This document shows positions 9,883 through 19,482 of a stretch of 36,840 nt of DNA, piece after piece; position 1 is the first letter of the stretch, and each line of letters starts with the position of its first letter. The stretch is from contig JAGHBN010000151.1 of assembly GCA_021160985.1 (NCBI GenBank), positions 1-36,840 of the forward strand, given 5' to 3'. The stretch comes from Thermococcus sp. Lineage in GTDB: Archaea > Methanobacteriota_B > Thermococci > Thermococcales > Thermococcaceae. A model generated the notes under the pieces. That model searched no databases, was not told the DNA's origin, and was given only the letters and a program-made list of their open reading frames with translations. Position numbers and translations under genes: made by a program.

Positions 9883-9947
9883 CTCCTTTTCACCCTTTTT
9901 GAGAAGTTTTTTAAAGTAAAAACTTGAATTTCTTCCCGGTGGTGAGT

Positions 9948-10544
9948 ATGGGAGACGTTCTTGATCCTCTCAAACCATACGTTCCTTACATACTAGGCGG
10001 CGCAGTTGCAGTTTTCGTCGCTTACATCTGGTTCAACAGGAAGAAGTTCAGAAGCGCCAACATGGTCGCAATAACCGGCCTAATGACGGCCCTTGTATTC
10101 GTCGCCACGAGGGTCATCCAGATAAACCTGCCCACCGGCGGCTACCTCAACTTCGGCGACACAATGATCATGTTCACATCAATGCTCTTCGGCCCCGTCG
10201 TAGGAGCGTTTGCCGGCGGCGTGGGCTCCGCCATGGCGGACGCCTTCAGCCCCTACGCAGGATGGGCACCGATCACCCTCGTGGTTAAGGGACTCGAGGG
10301 ACTTGCAGTCGGCTACCTCGCCCAGAGGAACTCCCACACAGGCAACCTGGTACTCGCCGGAGTCATCGGCGGAATAATAATGGTCACCGGCTACTTCCTG
10401 TTCGAGATACCCCTCCTCGGCCTCTCGGTGGCCCTGACGGAGATACCGCCCAATACACTTCAGGCAGTAACCGGAGTTCTCGTGGGAACTGGGCTGGCAA
10501 CCGCGGTAAAAAGAAGGTACCCGGAGGTCGAAGACCTCATCTAA
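9948..10544 (+). CDS. ECF transporter S component-like membrane protein
   Basis: Six-TM pattern; TALVFVATRVIQINLPTGGYLNFGDTMIMFTSMLFGPVVGAFAGGVGSAMAD; ATG at 9948 preceded by ggtggtgagt. Confidence 0.8.
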   Translation: MGDVLDPLKPYVPYILGGAVAVFVAYIWFNRKKFRSANMVAITGLMTALVFVATRVIQINLPTGGYLNFGDTMIMFTSMLFGPVVGAFAGGVGSAMADAFSPYAGWAPITLVVKGLEGLAVGYLAQRNSHTGNLVLAGVIGGIIMVTGYFLFEIPLLGLSVALTEIPPNTLQAVTGVLVGTGLATAVKRRYPEVEDLI

Positions 10545-10831
10545 ACATCGAGCTTCTGGAGCTCCTCCCACATTTCCTTTTCCTTAAAGATCGGCTCCAC
10601 CGATATTCTACGGGACGCCCTGCGTATCTGTCCCAGGAAAGATGAGTCGGCCACGACGGCATCGAAGCCCAGCTCGTCGATCTTGTATATCTTGAGCGTG
10701 GAAGCATGCTCCCTGAGGACCGGTGCAGAGTACTCGAGGAACTTAGGGCCCACCAACAGAAGATCAGGATTGAGACCTTCCTCCTTCAGCTCCTTTATGG
10801 CCTTCTCGAGAAGTTCAGCCACTTCACCCAT
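10541..10831 (-). CDS. DUF1884-like protein; candidate A-domain (family 4) encapsulin
   Basis: ~96 aa from the ATG at 10831 (ATGGGTGA overlap with the deoC stop; GGAGGGTGG upstream). Sequence [21 protein letters not shown]...[33 protein letters not shown] resembles, from memory, the DUF1884 protein PF0899. The listed ORF extends to 10873 but would overlap deoC by 50 bp. Confidence 0.7.
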   Translation of the reverse strand: MGEVAELLEKAIKELKEEGLNPDLLLVGPKFLEYSAPVLREHASTLKIYKIDELGFDAVVADSSFLGQIRRASRRISVEPIFKEKEMWEELQKLDV

Positions 10832-11510
10832 TCCTTCCACCCTCCACAATTCTAACTCCGCTAGAAGTTCCAATCCTCGTCGCGCCTGCCTCTATCATGG
10901 CCAGAGCCTGCTCATAGGTTCGTATCCCACCGGAGGCCTTGACACCCATCTCCGGGCCGACCACCTTTCTCATGAGCCTGACGTCCTCAACGGTGGCCCC
11001 TCCAGTGCCGAAACCGGTAGAAGTCTTCACGAAGTCTGCACCGGCCTCTTTGGCAAGTTCACAGGCCTTGACCTTCTCCTCGTCGGTTAGGTAGCAGGTC
11101 TCGAGGATGACCTTAACGAGCGCGCCTTTCTCATGGGCGACCTTAACGACCTCGGCTATGTCGTTTTTCACGTACTCGTAGTCCCCGTCCTTGAGCGCAC
11201 CTATGTTGATGACCATGTCGAGCTCATCGGCGCCGTCCTCAAGGGCCCTCTTTGCCTCGAAGACCTTGACTTCCGTCGGCGTTGCTCCGAGCGGGAAGCC
11301 GATGACGCTGGCAACCCTGACGTCCGCTCCCTTCTCGCGCAGGTAGTCCTTGGCGAGCTTGACGCGGTAGGGGTTAACGCAGACGGCATAAAAGTTGTAC
11401 TGGATTGCCTCGTCGCAGAGCCTTATTATATCTTCCTTCGAAGCATAAGGCTTCAGGTTTGTGTGGTCAATATAACGGGAAATATCGATGCTATCCGGCA
11501 TAGTTATCAC
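10824..11510 (-). CDS. deoC: Deoxyribose-phosphate aldolase
   Basis: [76 protein letters not shown]. Confidence 0.95.
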   Translation of the reverse strand: MITMPDSIDISRYIDHTNLKPYASKEDIIRLCDEAIQYNFYAVCVNPYRVKLAKDYLREKGADVRVASVIGFPLGATPTEVKVFEAKRALEDGADELDMVINIGALKDGDYEYVKNDIAEVVKVAHEKGALVKVILETCYLTDEEKVKACELAKEAGADFVKTSTGFGTGGATVEDVRLMRKVVGPEMGVKASGGIRTYEQALAMIEAGATRIGTSSGVRIVEGGRNG

Positions 11511-11685
11511 CTGAATATCAGGAGGTTGTTGACATATTTAGGACTTTTTCCACAAAACTGCAGAGAATTCCTCTAAATTTGAGGGAAGTTTGGAAAATAT
11601 CCAACAAAGTTCAGCGAGACAGGGAACCGATGGTGACACGAAGCAGTTCTCTCCGACCCAAAAAGGTAGAGTGAAGTCTAAAAGC

Positions 11686-12897
11686 TCACCTCCTCCGCAG
11701 GAGGAGGGCCAGAGACAACCCAACTATTAGGGCAGGGCCGCAGATTTCCCCGTTCGGCGAGTCCTCAGTCGAAGTCGCAGTATCTGTCGACGGCGGCTGA
11801 GTTGCAGTTGGCCCAACATAAGCCGTTCCGTTCGGGAGGTCGTAGGCGGGCACAACGGGCGAGGTGCACCTGACCAGGGAGGGGTCTTTGCTCTCGTCAT
11901 AGGGTATCCACGCATAGTCACCGGCTTTCGTTTCATACCAGCCGATGTGGGAGTTCCAGCCGGCCTTCCCAGGCCCAGCGACTCTGGCTATCGCCTCGAT
12001 GTCGTCATCGCTTATCTGGAGGACTCCCACTTCCCTCAGCCACTCAAGCTCTGTCTTTACCGCTACGGATAAGTTTACCTCGGAGGGGTCTATTACAGGG
12101 GCAATCTCCACCTGGGGCGAAATTGCAGGGTCCGATAGTGGCAGGCAGTCAACTCCAAAGGCGGAGAGAAACTCCCCGACCGCGGCCTTAAGCTCATCGG
12201 GCCCCACGCCGCGAGCTTCGGCTTCCACCTCCACGAGACCCGCCCGGATAACCTGTGATGGGTCAACCCCGTGCTTTCTAAGGCATGATTTAAAGTCCCC
12301 GTTCGGCTTCCAGGTGCAGAACCCGTTTACACAGCCACAGCTCGTCAGCGAGAAACACTCATACCACGGCTTATAAACACAGGGAGTTACTATCTTCGCG
12401 GCCTCGTTTCTGGGGGCGCAGACCTCCCCGGAGCAACCGCCAGTGGCGCAGTCCCTGTCAGAATTACACTCGCTCCCGGCTACAGGCTTCAGGGCTATCG
12501 TGATGTTGTCCCAGGTAAAGGTCATGTTGGCTATCTCCTTCCAGCCCCCAGCCTTCAGCTTTTCAATAGCGGAGGCAGTCACAAGTAGGGAGGCGTTGAA
12601 AGTAACGCTGGCCACTGCCTCCGCAGGAATCTGCACCCTCAAGTGCGGGCCGTCGCTGGCGTTCCAGAGTATAACGACGAGCCTCCTGTCGTAGTGGGAG
12701 CGGAAGATGAAGGTGCCGTTCTCAACTATCGCGTTGTGGAGGGCGTTGAAAGCCGGATAGGGCCTGTAAACTATCCCCGGCTTGTTCAGGACTACCTCAA
12801 CGGCGTAGAAATCCGCAGGACTCACGCAAGCCTTCACGAGGGGAGCAGAGAACAACACCAGGAGCACGATAAATGCGACAGCTTTCCGCATTATCAC
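11686..12897 (-). CDS. Exported Cys-cluster protein with CGP-CTERM-type C-terminal sorting signal
   Basis: N-terminal signal sequence; Cys-rich segment [20 protein letters not shown]...[22 protein letters not shown]; Thr/Ser-rich linker then [20 protein letters not shown]. Confidence 0.75.
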   Translation of the reverse strand: MIMRKAVAFIVLLVLFSAPLVKACVSPADFYAVEVVLNKPGIVYRPYPAFNALHNAIVENGTFIFRSHYDRRLVVILWNASDGPHLRVQIPAEAVASVTFNASLLVTASAIEKLKAGGWKEIANMTFTWDNITIALKPVAGSECNSDRDCATGGCSGEVCAPRNEAAKIVTPCVYKPWYECFSLTSCGCVNGFCTWKPNGDFKSCLRKHGVDPSQVIRAGLVEVEAEARGVGPDELKAAVGEFLSAFGVDCLPLSDPAISPQVEIAPVIDPSEVNLSVAVKTELEWLREVGVLQISDDDIEAIARVAGPGKAGWNSHIGWYETKAGDYAWIPYDESKDPSLVRCTSPVVPAYDLPNGTAYVGPTATQPPSTDTATSTEDSPNGEICGPALIVGLSLALLLRRR

Positions 12898-13009
12898 TCA
12901 CCGAAATGAGAATATGCAAACGGATATATACGCCTATCCATTGCTTCAGCCCGGATTGAAGCTAAAACCTTTATATGCCCACCCGCGAATATCACCCGAG
13001 GTGATTGAT

Positions 13010-14302
13010 ATGGAGAACCCGTTTGAGATAACCGGAGTCGTTGCCAGAGAGATACTCGACAGCAGGGGGAACCCAACCGTCGAGGTCGAGGTCTACACGC
13101 CGGTCAGCATGGGAAGGGCCGCAGTGCCGAGCGGTGCCTCAACCGGAACCCATGAGGCCCTTGAGCTCCGCGACGGCGGAAGCCGCTACCACGGAAAGGG
13201 AGTTAAGAGGGCCGTTGAGAACGTCAACAAGATTATAGCCCCGGAGATCATCGGTATGGACGTCACCTGGCAGAGAGACATAGATATGCTCATGCTTGAG
13301 CTCGACGGCACCGAGAACAAGAGCAACCTCGGTGCCAACGCCATACTCGGCGTTTCTCTGGCCGTTGCCAAAGCGGCCGCCAACGCCCTCGGACTTCCAC
13401 TCTACCAGTACATCGGCGGAACAAACGCCTACGTCATGCCAGTCCCGATGAGCAACGTCATCAACGGCGGTGTCCACGCGGGCAACGAGCTCGACTTTCA
13501 GGAGTTCATGATAATGCCCGTTGGAGCGAGCTCCTTTAGAGAGGCCATAAGGTGGGTCAGCGAGACCTACCACGTCCTCAAGAAGGTCATCGCCGAGCGC
13601 TATGGTAAAAACGCCGTCAACGTCGGCGACGAGGGTGGCTTTGCCCCGCCGATGAAGGAGGTCACCGAGCCTCTCGACGTCCTCATCAAGGCCATTGAGG
13701 AGGCCGGCTACAAGCCCGGCGACGAGATTGCCTTCGCCCTTGACGCCGCTTCCAGCGAGTTCTACGACGAGGCCAAGGGCAAGTACGTGGTCAGTGGAAA
13801 GGAGTACGACAGGGGAGAGCTCCTCGAGCTCTACAGGGAGCTCGTCACCACCTACCCGATAGTCTCCATCGAGGACCCGTTCCAGGAGGAGGACTGGGAA
13901 GGCTTCGTCATGATAACCAAGGAGCTCGGCAGGAAGGTTCAGATAGTCGGCGACGACCTCTTCGTCACCAACCCGAAGAGGATAAGAAAGGGCATCGAGA
14001 TGGGCGCCGCCAACGCGCTCCTCCTCAAGGTCAACCAGATTGGAACCCTCAGCGAGGCCATCGATGCCGCCTACACCTCATTCCGCGCCGGCTACGGCGT
14101 CGTCGTCTCCCACCGCTCCGGAGAGACAGAAGATGCCACCATAGCCGACCTGGCGGTTGCCCTCAACGCCGGCCAGATCAAGACCGGTGCTCCGGCCAGG
14201 AGCGACAGGAACGCCAAGTACAACCAGCTCATACGCATAGAGGAGGAGCTCGAGGGCATAGCCGTCTATCCGGGCAAGAAGTTCAGGAACCCGTTCCTCT
14301 GA
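13010..14302 (+). CDS. eno: Enolase
   Basis: [74 protein letters not shown] at 13010 after gaggtgat; TATA-like tttatatg at ~12970. Confidence 0.96.
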   Translation: MENPFEITGVVAREILDSRGNPTVEVEVYTPVSMGRAAVPSGASTGTHEALELRDGGSRYHGKGVKRAVENVNKIIAPEIIGMDVTWQRDIDMLMLELDGTENKSNLGANAILGVSLAVAKAAANALGLPLYQYIGGTNAYVMPVPMSNVINGGVHAGNELDFQEFMIMPVGASSFREAIRWVSETYHVLKKVIAERYGKNAVNVGDEGGFAPPMKEVTEPLDVLIKAIEEAGYKPGDEIAFALDAASSEFYDEAKGKYVVSGKEYDRGELLELYRELVTTYPIVSIEDPFQEEDWEGFVMITKELGRKVQIVGDDLFVTNPKRIRKGIEMGAANALLLKVNQIGTLSEAIDAAYTSFRAGYGVVVSHRSGETEDATIADLAVALNAGQIKTGAPARSDRNAKYNQLIRIEEELEGIAVYPGKKFRNPFL

Positions 14303-14308
14303 TGGGGC

Positions 14309-14803
14309 TTAGGCTTCCTCTTCCCCTTTCTTCTTTGCCTCAAGCATCTCTCTGAGGGCCTTTCTCTTGGCGTTGAGTATCTCACAGACCCTGTCAAGGA
14401 TTTTAAGGTATTCCTCTATGGCCTCCTTGGCAAGCTTCCGCCCGTAGCCCAGCTCCTCCAGCTTCTTCCTCAGCGCTTCGTGGTACTGGACGGCTATGTA
14501 AAGGGACTGGAGCGTTAGTTCGTTCGCCTCCCTGAGGTACTCCCATCCCTTTTCAGTGAGGGTGTACTTGATGAGCTTTCGCTTTCCATGGTACTCCTCC
14601 TTCGGCTCTAAAAGGCCCTCATCCACCATCTTGCTCAGCATGTTGTAGAGGTTGCCGTGGCTCGGCTTCCACGTCCCCTGGCTTATCTTCTCAATCTCCT
14701 TAAGGATTTCATAGCCGTGCGCCTCTCCCTTAAACCCCACTATAATGAGTATGAGATGCCGAATTGGAGCAAGGAACATATTCTTCATGGAAGGAGCGCC
14801 CAT
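14309..14803 (-). CDS. PadR family transcriptional regulator
   Basis: LILIIVGFKGEAHGYEILKEIEKISQGTWKPSHGNLYNMLSKMVDEGLLEPKEE...RKLIKYTLTEKGWEYL. Confidence 0.9.
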   Translation of the reverse strand: MGAPSMKNMFLAPIRHLILIIVGFKGEAHGYEILKEIEKISQGTWKPSHGNLYNMLSKMVDEGLLEPKEEYHGKRKLIKYTLTEKGWEYLREANELTLQSLYIAVQYHEALRKKLEELGYGRKLAKEAIEEYLKILDRVCEILNAKRKALREMLEAKKKGEEEA

Positions 14804-14828
14804 GACACCACCTCGAAAGGTTTATAAG

Positions 14829-14863
14829 ATATGTTCGTTCCAAACATATTTGGCAATATGTTT
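14829..14863. promoter_or_regulatory. Inverted-repeat operator candidate between padR and the MMPL gene (three ATATGTT/AACATAT half-sites)
   Basis: ATATGTT(14829-14835)-cgttcca-AACATAT(14843-14849); AAACATATT-tggc-AATATGTTT (14842-14863) is perfectly inverted. Confidence 0.65.
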
Positions 14864-14912
14864 CCTAAAGAGATATTCAGGATTACCCCTTAAAAGATTT
14901 GAGGTGGTAGTA

Positions 14913-17900
14913 ATGGCGTGGAACGAGTGGATAGCAAAGCACCCAAAGACTGTGCTGGCAGTCTGGGTGGTGCTAATCGTTATCCTGGCGCCGCTCGCAG
15001 GAAGAATCAGCGAGCTGACCGATTACAGCACAGAGCAGATGGTGTCCCACAACATAGAGTCCATCAAAGTCCAGGACATCATGAGCGAGGAGTTCACCGG
15101 AGCTCAGAACGAAGACATGACATACCTGCTGATAACGAACATCAGCGTCAACGACGAAAACGCGAGGAAAGCCTACTACGCCTTCAAAGACCGCGTTGAG
15201 GGCAGGTACGCCACTAACGTAAGCTCCTACTACGACGCCCTCGACATGCTCTGGGACATGGACTACGAGCTGACCCTCAACATCACAAGGATGGCCGCTA
15301 ACATCACGGGAGTCCTCTATGCTACTGTTAAGGGCGTCAACGACGGCTACGGAATGGTTCTGAGCCAGACGCTCCTTCTGAAGAACACAACCGAAATGGT
15401 AAGAGGAAGCCTCGTTGAAACCGCGGGGGCGTACCTGACCCTCAAGGCCAACATGACGGCCCTCTACACCCAGCTCAATTCAACTGCCACTCTTCTCAGG
15501 GCCGCCGACGGGGCATACCTCCAGATATGCGCTCAGAACCCGAACATGAGCGCTCAGGAGAAAGTCCAGGCCCTTCAGAACGCCCTTGAGGGCCAGGTTC
15601 CTGAGAACCAGAAAGCAATCGTCCCCGTCATAGCCCAGACCGTTGTGTCCGCAGACCCCTACTGCAAAGGTACGCTCCTCTCGAATGATGAGCTCCTCAG
15701 GAACACCACGGTCGAACTCGTGTACGGCATGGTCGCGAATACTGGCCTTGAACTCCCCAAGGAGGTTCTCTTCCAGCTGTACGACAGTAAGGGTAATGAG
15801 GCCGTTATAGACGCCCTCACCAAGAGCATTCTCAAGGGCCAGATAGCCCAGATGATGAAGAACCTCGCCCCGAACCCCGAGGCCGTTGCGGAGGCAATCG
15901 TTGAGGAGGTTGCGAAGGACCCGCAGGGAATAATAAGCGGGGAGAGGCTTGAGGACGCCACGGTCTCAGTCGTCCTTGCCATGGTGCCGCAGAAAACCGA
16001 CGAAACTGAGAGCCTCGTCAGGGCCCTCTATGAGGGAGCCGATCCAAAGGAGCTCGCAAAGGAGTTCTTCCTCAAGGGAATGGGAGAGCAGTCCGGAGAG
16101 CAGGAGATGCCCAAGGAGTTCAAAGAAACAATGGAGGCCCTCATCGAGCAGGTCATAGAGAACTACCCGCTGAGCGAGGAGGAAATCGAGAGCCTTGTGA
16201 AGAAGACAGTCCTCTCGACTATATCGAGCTACGCGAAGGACAACCCCTACGGAGTCGAGCTGAAGTTCAACGAGACCCTGCTGGCTGAGATAGCCTTCCG
16301 CTTCAAAGACAACCCCAGTGCGATAACGAGGGAGGATGTCAAGCCCCTCGCGGAGGAGCTCTGGCCGGTTGTCAAGGAGAAGGCAGGAACTTACCTCAGT
16401 ATGCTCAAGAGCGAGGACAACACCACGGTTCTCATAACGTTCATACCGCTGGGAGAGCCCGGCCCCGATACAGACCCGTACCTCTACTACGCCCAGAACG
16501 CCACGGAGGTCAAGGATATTGCCCTTGAGGAGTTCGGAAAGTACTTCCCTGACGCCTTCGGGGCCCTTGGAGGAACCCCCGTCCAGACGCACGAGATGAC
16601 CGCGTACGGCCGGAGTGATAACCAGAAGACCAGCCAGGCGAGCATCATAGGTGCCCTCGTCGTGCTGTTCATCCTCATGGGAGGGGCCCTCCTGGCGACA
16701 TTACTGCCCTTCACGGGCGTCGCAACCTCAGCGCTTACAGCCCTGGGAATAGCGTACCTGCTCACGAAGGGCGGAATCCTCAACATCGGAAGCTGGGCCC
16801 AGATGCTCACCATAACGACCGCCCTCGGTCTTGGAATTGATTACTCGACCTACTACGTCCACCGCTTCAAGGAGTACATAGCCGAGGGCTACGACCACGA
16901 GAAGGCCGTCGCGGAGGCCCTCAAGAGGGCTAAGGACGCCGTCCTGGCGAGCGCATTCACTGACATCATAGCCTTCGCGAGCTTCGTCCTCGCCTGGGAG
17001 TTCCCGATATTCCAGCAGATGGGAATGGTAATCCCGCTGGCGGTCATAGCGGTGCTCCTCGCCAGCCTGACGCTCATCCCAGCAATAACGGCCCTCATAG
17101 GAGACAAGCAGATATTCTGGTGGCCGAGGCACATAAAGCACGTTGAGGCGCTCGACGTCCACGAGAGGAGCAGAATAGCCGAGTGGGTCGTCAACCACGC
17201 CAAGGTCGTCCTGCTCATAGGCCTCCTGATAGCGGTTCCGGCGACGTACACGTTCTTCACGTTCGAGGGAACCCACGACATGAGTCTCTTCCTGCCAGAG
17301 AAAAGCGAGACCCTCACCTTCATGCAGCTGAGCCAGGAGAAGCTCGGAGCGGCCATAACATCGCCAAACTACGTCATAATAGACCTTGGCCACAGTATAA
17401 CGGACGATGACCTCAAGGTGATAGATGAGATAACCGCCCACATAACGACGATGGAAGGCGTTAAGGCCGTCTACTCACCGACCAGGCCCTACGGCGAGCC
17501 AGTGAGCAACCTGACGCTTTCGGCGGTCACGGAGCTCGGAGGGGAGAGGTTCATCTCAAGCAGTGGAAACAAGGTGATGATTCAGATAGACCCGGTCTAC
17601 AAACCGACAGACGACAGGGCCAAGGAGCTCGTCAAGGCGCTGAGAAGCTACATGGCGGGGCTTGAGAAGGAGGGCAAGATAAAGGAAGGACTCGTCGGCG
17701 GGGGAGCGGCGCTCTCGATGGACCTCACCGACAGGATCAACGACATCTTCTGGCACAGGATAATCCCAGTGGCCCTCGTGCTGATGTTCCTCTCGCTGAT
17801 ACCGACGCTCAAGGGACTGCCGGCGGTCGTCTCGACGATGATGACAATATTCCTCGGCGTCATGACGAGCATCTGGGTCTCAACGTGGCTCTTCGGCAGG

Positions 17901-18284
17901 GTCTTTGACCAGGAAATCATGTGGTTCCTGCCGCTCATGGTCTTCGTAGTGCTCATGGGGGTCGGCATTGACTACAACAGCTTCTACCTCGTCAAGGCCA
18001 GGGACGAGTTCGAGCGCCGTTCACCGAAGGACGCCCTCGTCGTGGCGGCGGGAACCATGGACATGCTGGTAATCGGCCTCGCGGTGGTCCTTGCGAGCAC
18101 CTACGGCGCGCTGATGCTCAGCAGCACGTGGGGAACGAGGGAGATAGGCTTTGCATTGGCCGCTGGAGTCCTGCTGACGGCGACGATGGCGGTGTACTTC
18201 ATAGGCCCGGCCTTCATGAGCCTCTTCGGCGAAAAGGCCTGGTGGCCGCTGTTCAAGAACCACGAGAAGGCCAAGAGGGAGTGA
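14913..18284 (+). CDS. MMPL/RND-type membrane transporter, divergently paired with padR
   Basis: ~1120 aa with two clusters of TM segments; LGLGIDYSTYYVHRFKEY and MGVGIDYNSFYLVKARDEF repeats typical of MMPL; ATG at 14913 after gaggtggtagta. Confidence 0.88.
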   Translation: MAWNEWIAKHPKTVLAVWVVLIVILAPLAGRISELTDYSTEQMVSHNIESIKVQDIMSEEFTGAQNEDMTYLLITNISVNDENARKAYYAFKDRVEGRYATNVSSYYDALDMLWDMDYELTLNITRMAANITGVLYATVKGVNDGYGMVLSQTLLLKNTTEMVRGSLVETAGAYLTLKANMTALYTQLNSTATLLRAADGAYLQICAQNPNMSAQEKVQALQNALEGQVPENQKAIVPVIAQTVVSADPYCKGTLLSNDELLRNTTVELVYGMVANTGLELPKEVLFQLYDSKGNEAVIDALTKSILKGQIAQMMKNLAPNPEAVAEAIVEEVAKDPQGIISGERLEDATVSVVLAMVPQKTDETESLVRALYEGADPKELAKEFFLKGMGEQSGEQEMPKEFKETMEALIEQVIENYPLSEEEIESLVKKTVLSTISSYAKDNPYGVELKFNETLLAEIAFRFKDNPSAITREDVKPLAEELWPVVKEKAGTYLSMLKSEDNTTVLITFIPLGEPGPDTDPYLYYAQNATEVKDIALEEFGKYFPDAFGALGGTPVQTHEMTAYGRSDNQKTSQASIIGALVVLFILMGGALLATLLPFTGVATSALTALGIAYLLTKGGILNIGSWAQMLTITTALGLGIDYSTYYVHRFKEYIAEGYDHEKAVAEALKRAKDAVLASAFTDIIAFASFVLAWEFPIFQQMGMVIPLAVIAVLLASLTLIPAITALIGDKQIFWWPRHIKHVEALDVHERSRIAEWVVNHAKVVLLIGLLIAVPATYTFFTFEGTHDMSLFLPEKSETLTFMQLSQEKLGAAITSPNYVIIDLGHSITDDDLKVIDEITAHITTMEGVKAVYSPTRPYGEPVSNLTLSAVTELGGERFISSSGNKVMIQIDPVYKPTDDRAKELVKALRSYMAGLEKEGKIKEGLVGGGAALSMDLTDRINDIFWHRIIPVALVLMFLSLIPTLKGLPAVVSTMMTIFLGVMTSIWVSTWLFGRVFDQEIMWFLPLMVFVVLMGVGIDYNSFYLVKARDEFERRSPKDALVVAAGTMDMLVIGLAVVLASTYGALMLSSTWGTREIGFALAAGVLLTATMAVYFIGPAFMSLFGEKAWWPLFKNHEKAKRE

Positions 18285-18372
18285 CTTCCCTTTCCCATTT
18301 TTGTTCCGGAAGGGTTTTAGCCTCTTTTCACTTTTCTCCACTGGAGTCCCACTCAGAGAGGTGACCAATGAA

Positions 18373-18616
18373 GGGGCAAAGCTTCGCCCCCTGCAACCCC
18401 CGGCTCTGAAAGGTGATTGAAATGGAAGTAGAAAAAAAGAAACTGAAGATATACATCCCCGGCGTTAAATTCCCCCCGCAGGACCGGGGGGTTTCACCCC
18501 CCACGTCCTTGCTAACCTCCTCCCCCCGAAGGTGGGACTCCACCCCACATAAAGGGGGAAACTACGTTTCCCAGACCCTTCCTTATCCCCTAAACACCGG
18601 AGGGGGCAAAGCCCCC
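18373..18616. repeat. Hairpin-rich GC segment
   Basis: GGGGC-N8-GCCCC (18373-18390); GGGGGG-tttca-CCCCCC (~18486-18502); GGTGG-gact-CCACC (~18531-18544); GGGAAAC-tac-GTTTCCC (18556-18572); GGGGGC-aaa-GCCCCC (18602-18616). Confidence 0.7.
18422..18475 (+). pseudogene. 5' remnant of a second radical SAM gene (MEVEKKKLKIYIPGVKFP...), truncated
   Basis: KKLKIYIPGVKFP is identical to the N-terminus of the 18646 gene; 24-nt exact repeat 18452-18475 = 18673-18696; homology stops at the hairpin-rich segment. Confidence 0.65.
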
Positions 18617-18645
18617 TACAGCCCCCATTCTAAGAGGTGAGCTAG

Positions 18646-19482
18646 ATGACAGAACGAAAAAAGCTCAAAATCTACATCCCCGGCGTTAAATTCCCCTCAA
18701 TCTCGCTCACCGGGAGCTACTGCTTCCTCAACTGCGCCCACTGCGGGAGGCACTACCTTGAGGGCATGAAGAAGCCCAAGAAGAGGGAACTCGTTGACTT
18801 CTGCCTCAACCTTGAGCGCTCCGGAGGTTTGGGCTGTCTGCTGAGCGGAGGTATGGACTCCCGCCTGAAGGTGCCAATCGACAAGTACGCAGACGAGCTG
18901 AGGGAGATTAAGGAGAAGACCGGTCTCAAGCTCAACGCCCACGTCGGCTTTATCGGGGAGGAAGACCTGGAGTGGCTGAAGTACGTTGATGTCGTTTCTC
19001 TCGACTTCGTTGGAGACGAAGATGTCATACGGCGCGTTTACAGGATAGGCAAGACAGTTGAAGACTACCTGAGGATAGTCGAGCTCCTGACAGAAAACGG
19101 AATCCGCGTGGCGCCCCACATAACCATTGGCTTGGACTTTGGGAAGATTCACTGGGAGTACAGGGCAATAGACCTGCTCACCCAGTATCCGATAGACGTC
19201 CTCGTGCTGGACGTACTCATACCGACGAAGGGAACGGAGATGGAGAGCGTTCCAAAGCCTAGCGTTAAGGAAAGCCTTGATGTCGTGAAGTACGCGCGCA
19301 AGCATTTCGATGGAGAGATAAGCATAGGCTGTATGCGTCCCACCGGACAGTGGAGGCTTGAGTTCGATAGAGGGGCAGTCCTGGCAGGAGTTGACAGGCT
19401 GACGAACCCGCCGAGGAAGGTCATCGAGTGGGCAAAAAGTGTGAGGGACGTCGAGATAATCTACGAGTGCTGTGTTATGTGA
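18646..19482 (+). CDS. Radical SAM protein; candidate archaeal lipoyl synthase component (LipS1/LipS2 type) by synteny
   Basis: CFLNCAHC (CxxxCxxC). Position after eno-padR-MMPL matches, from memory, the T. kodakarensis TK2106-TK2109 order. Confidence 0.7.
   Translation: MTERKKLKIYIPGVKFPSISLTGSYCFLNCAHCGRHYLEGMKKPKKRELVDFCLNLERSGGLGCLLSGGMDSRLKVPIDKYADELREIKEKTGLKLNAHVGFIGEEDLEWLKYVDVVSLDFVGDEDVIRRVYRIGKTVEDYLRIVELLTENGIRVAPHITIGLDFGKIHWEYRAIDLLTQYPIDVLVLDVLIPTKGTEMESVPKPSVKESLDVVKYARKHFDGEISIGCMRPTGQWRLEFDRGAVLAGVDRLTNPPRKVIEWAKSVRDVEIIYECCVM

Noticed and set aside
18480-18616. CRISPR-like or transposon element
   Set aside because: Hairpins differ in sequence, no regular repeat/spacer spacing, and no transposase ORF nearby.
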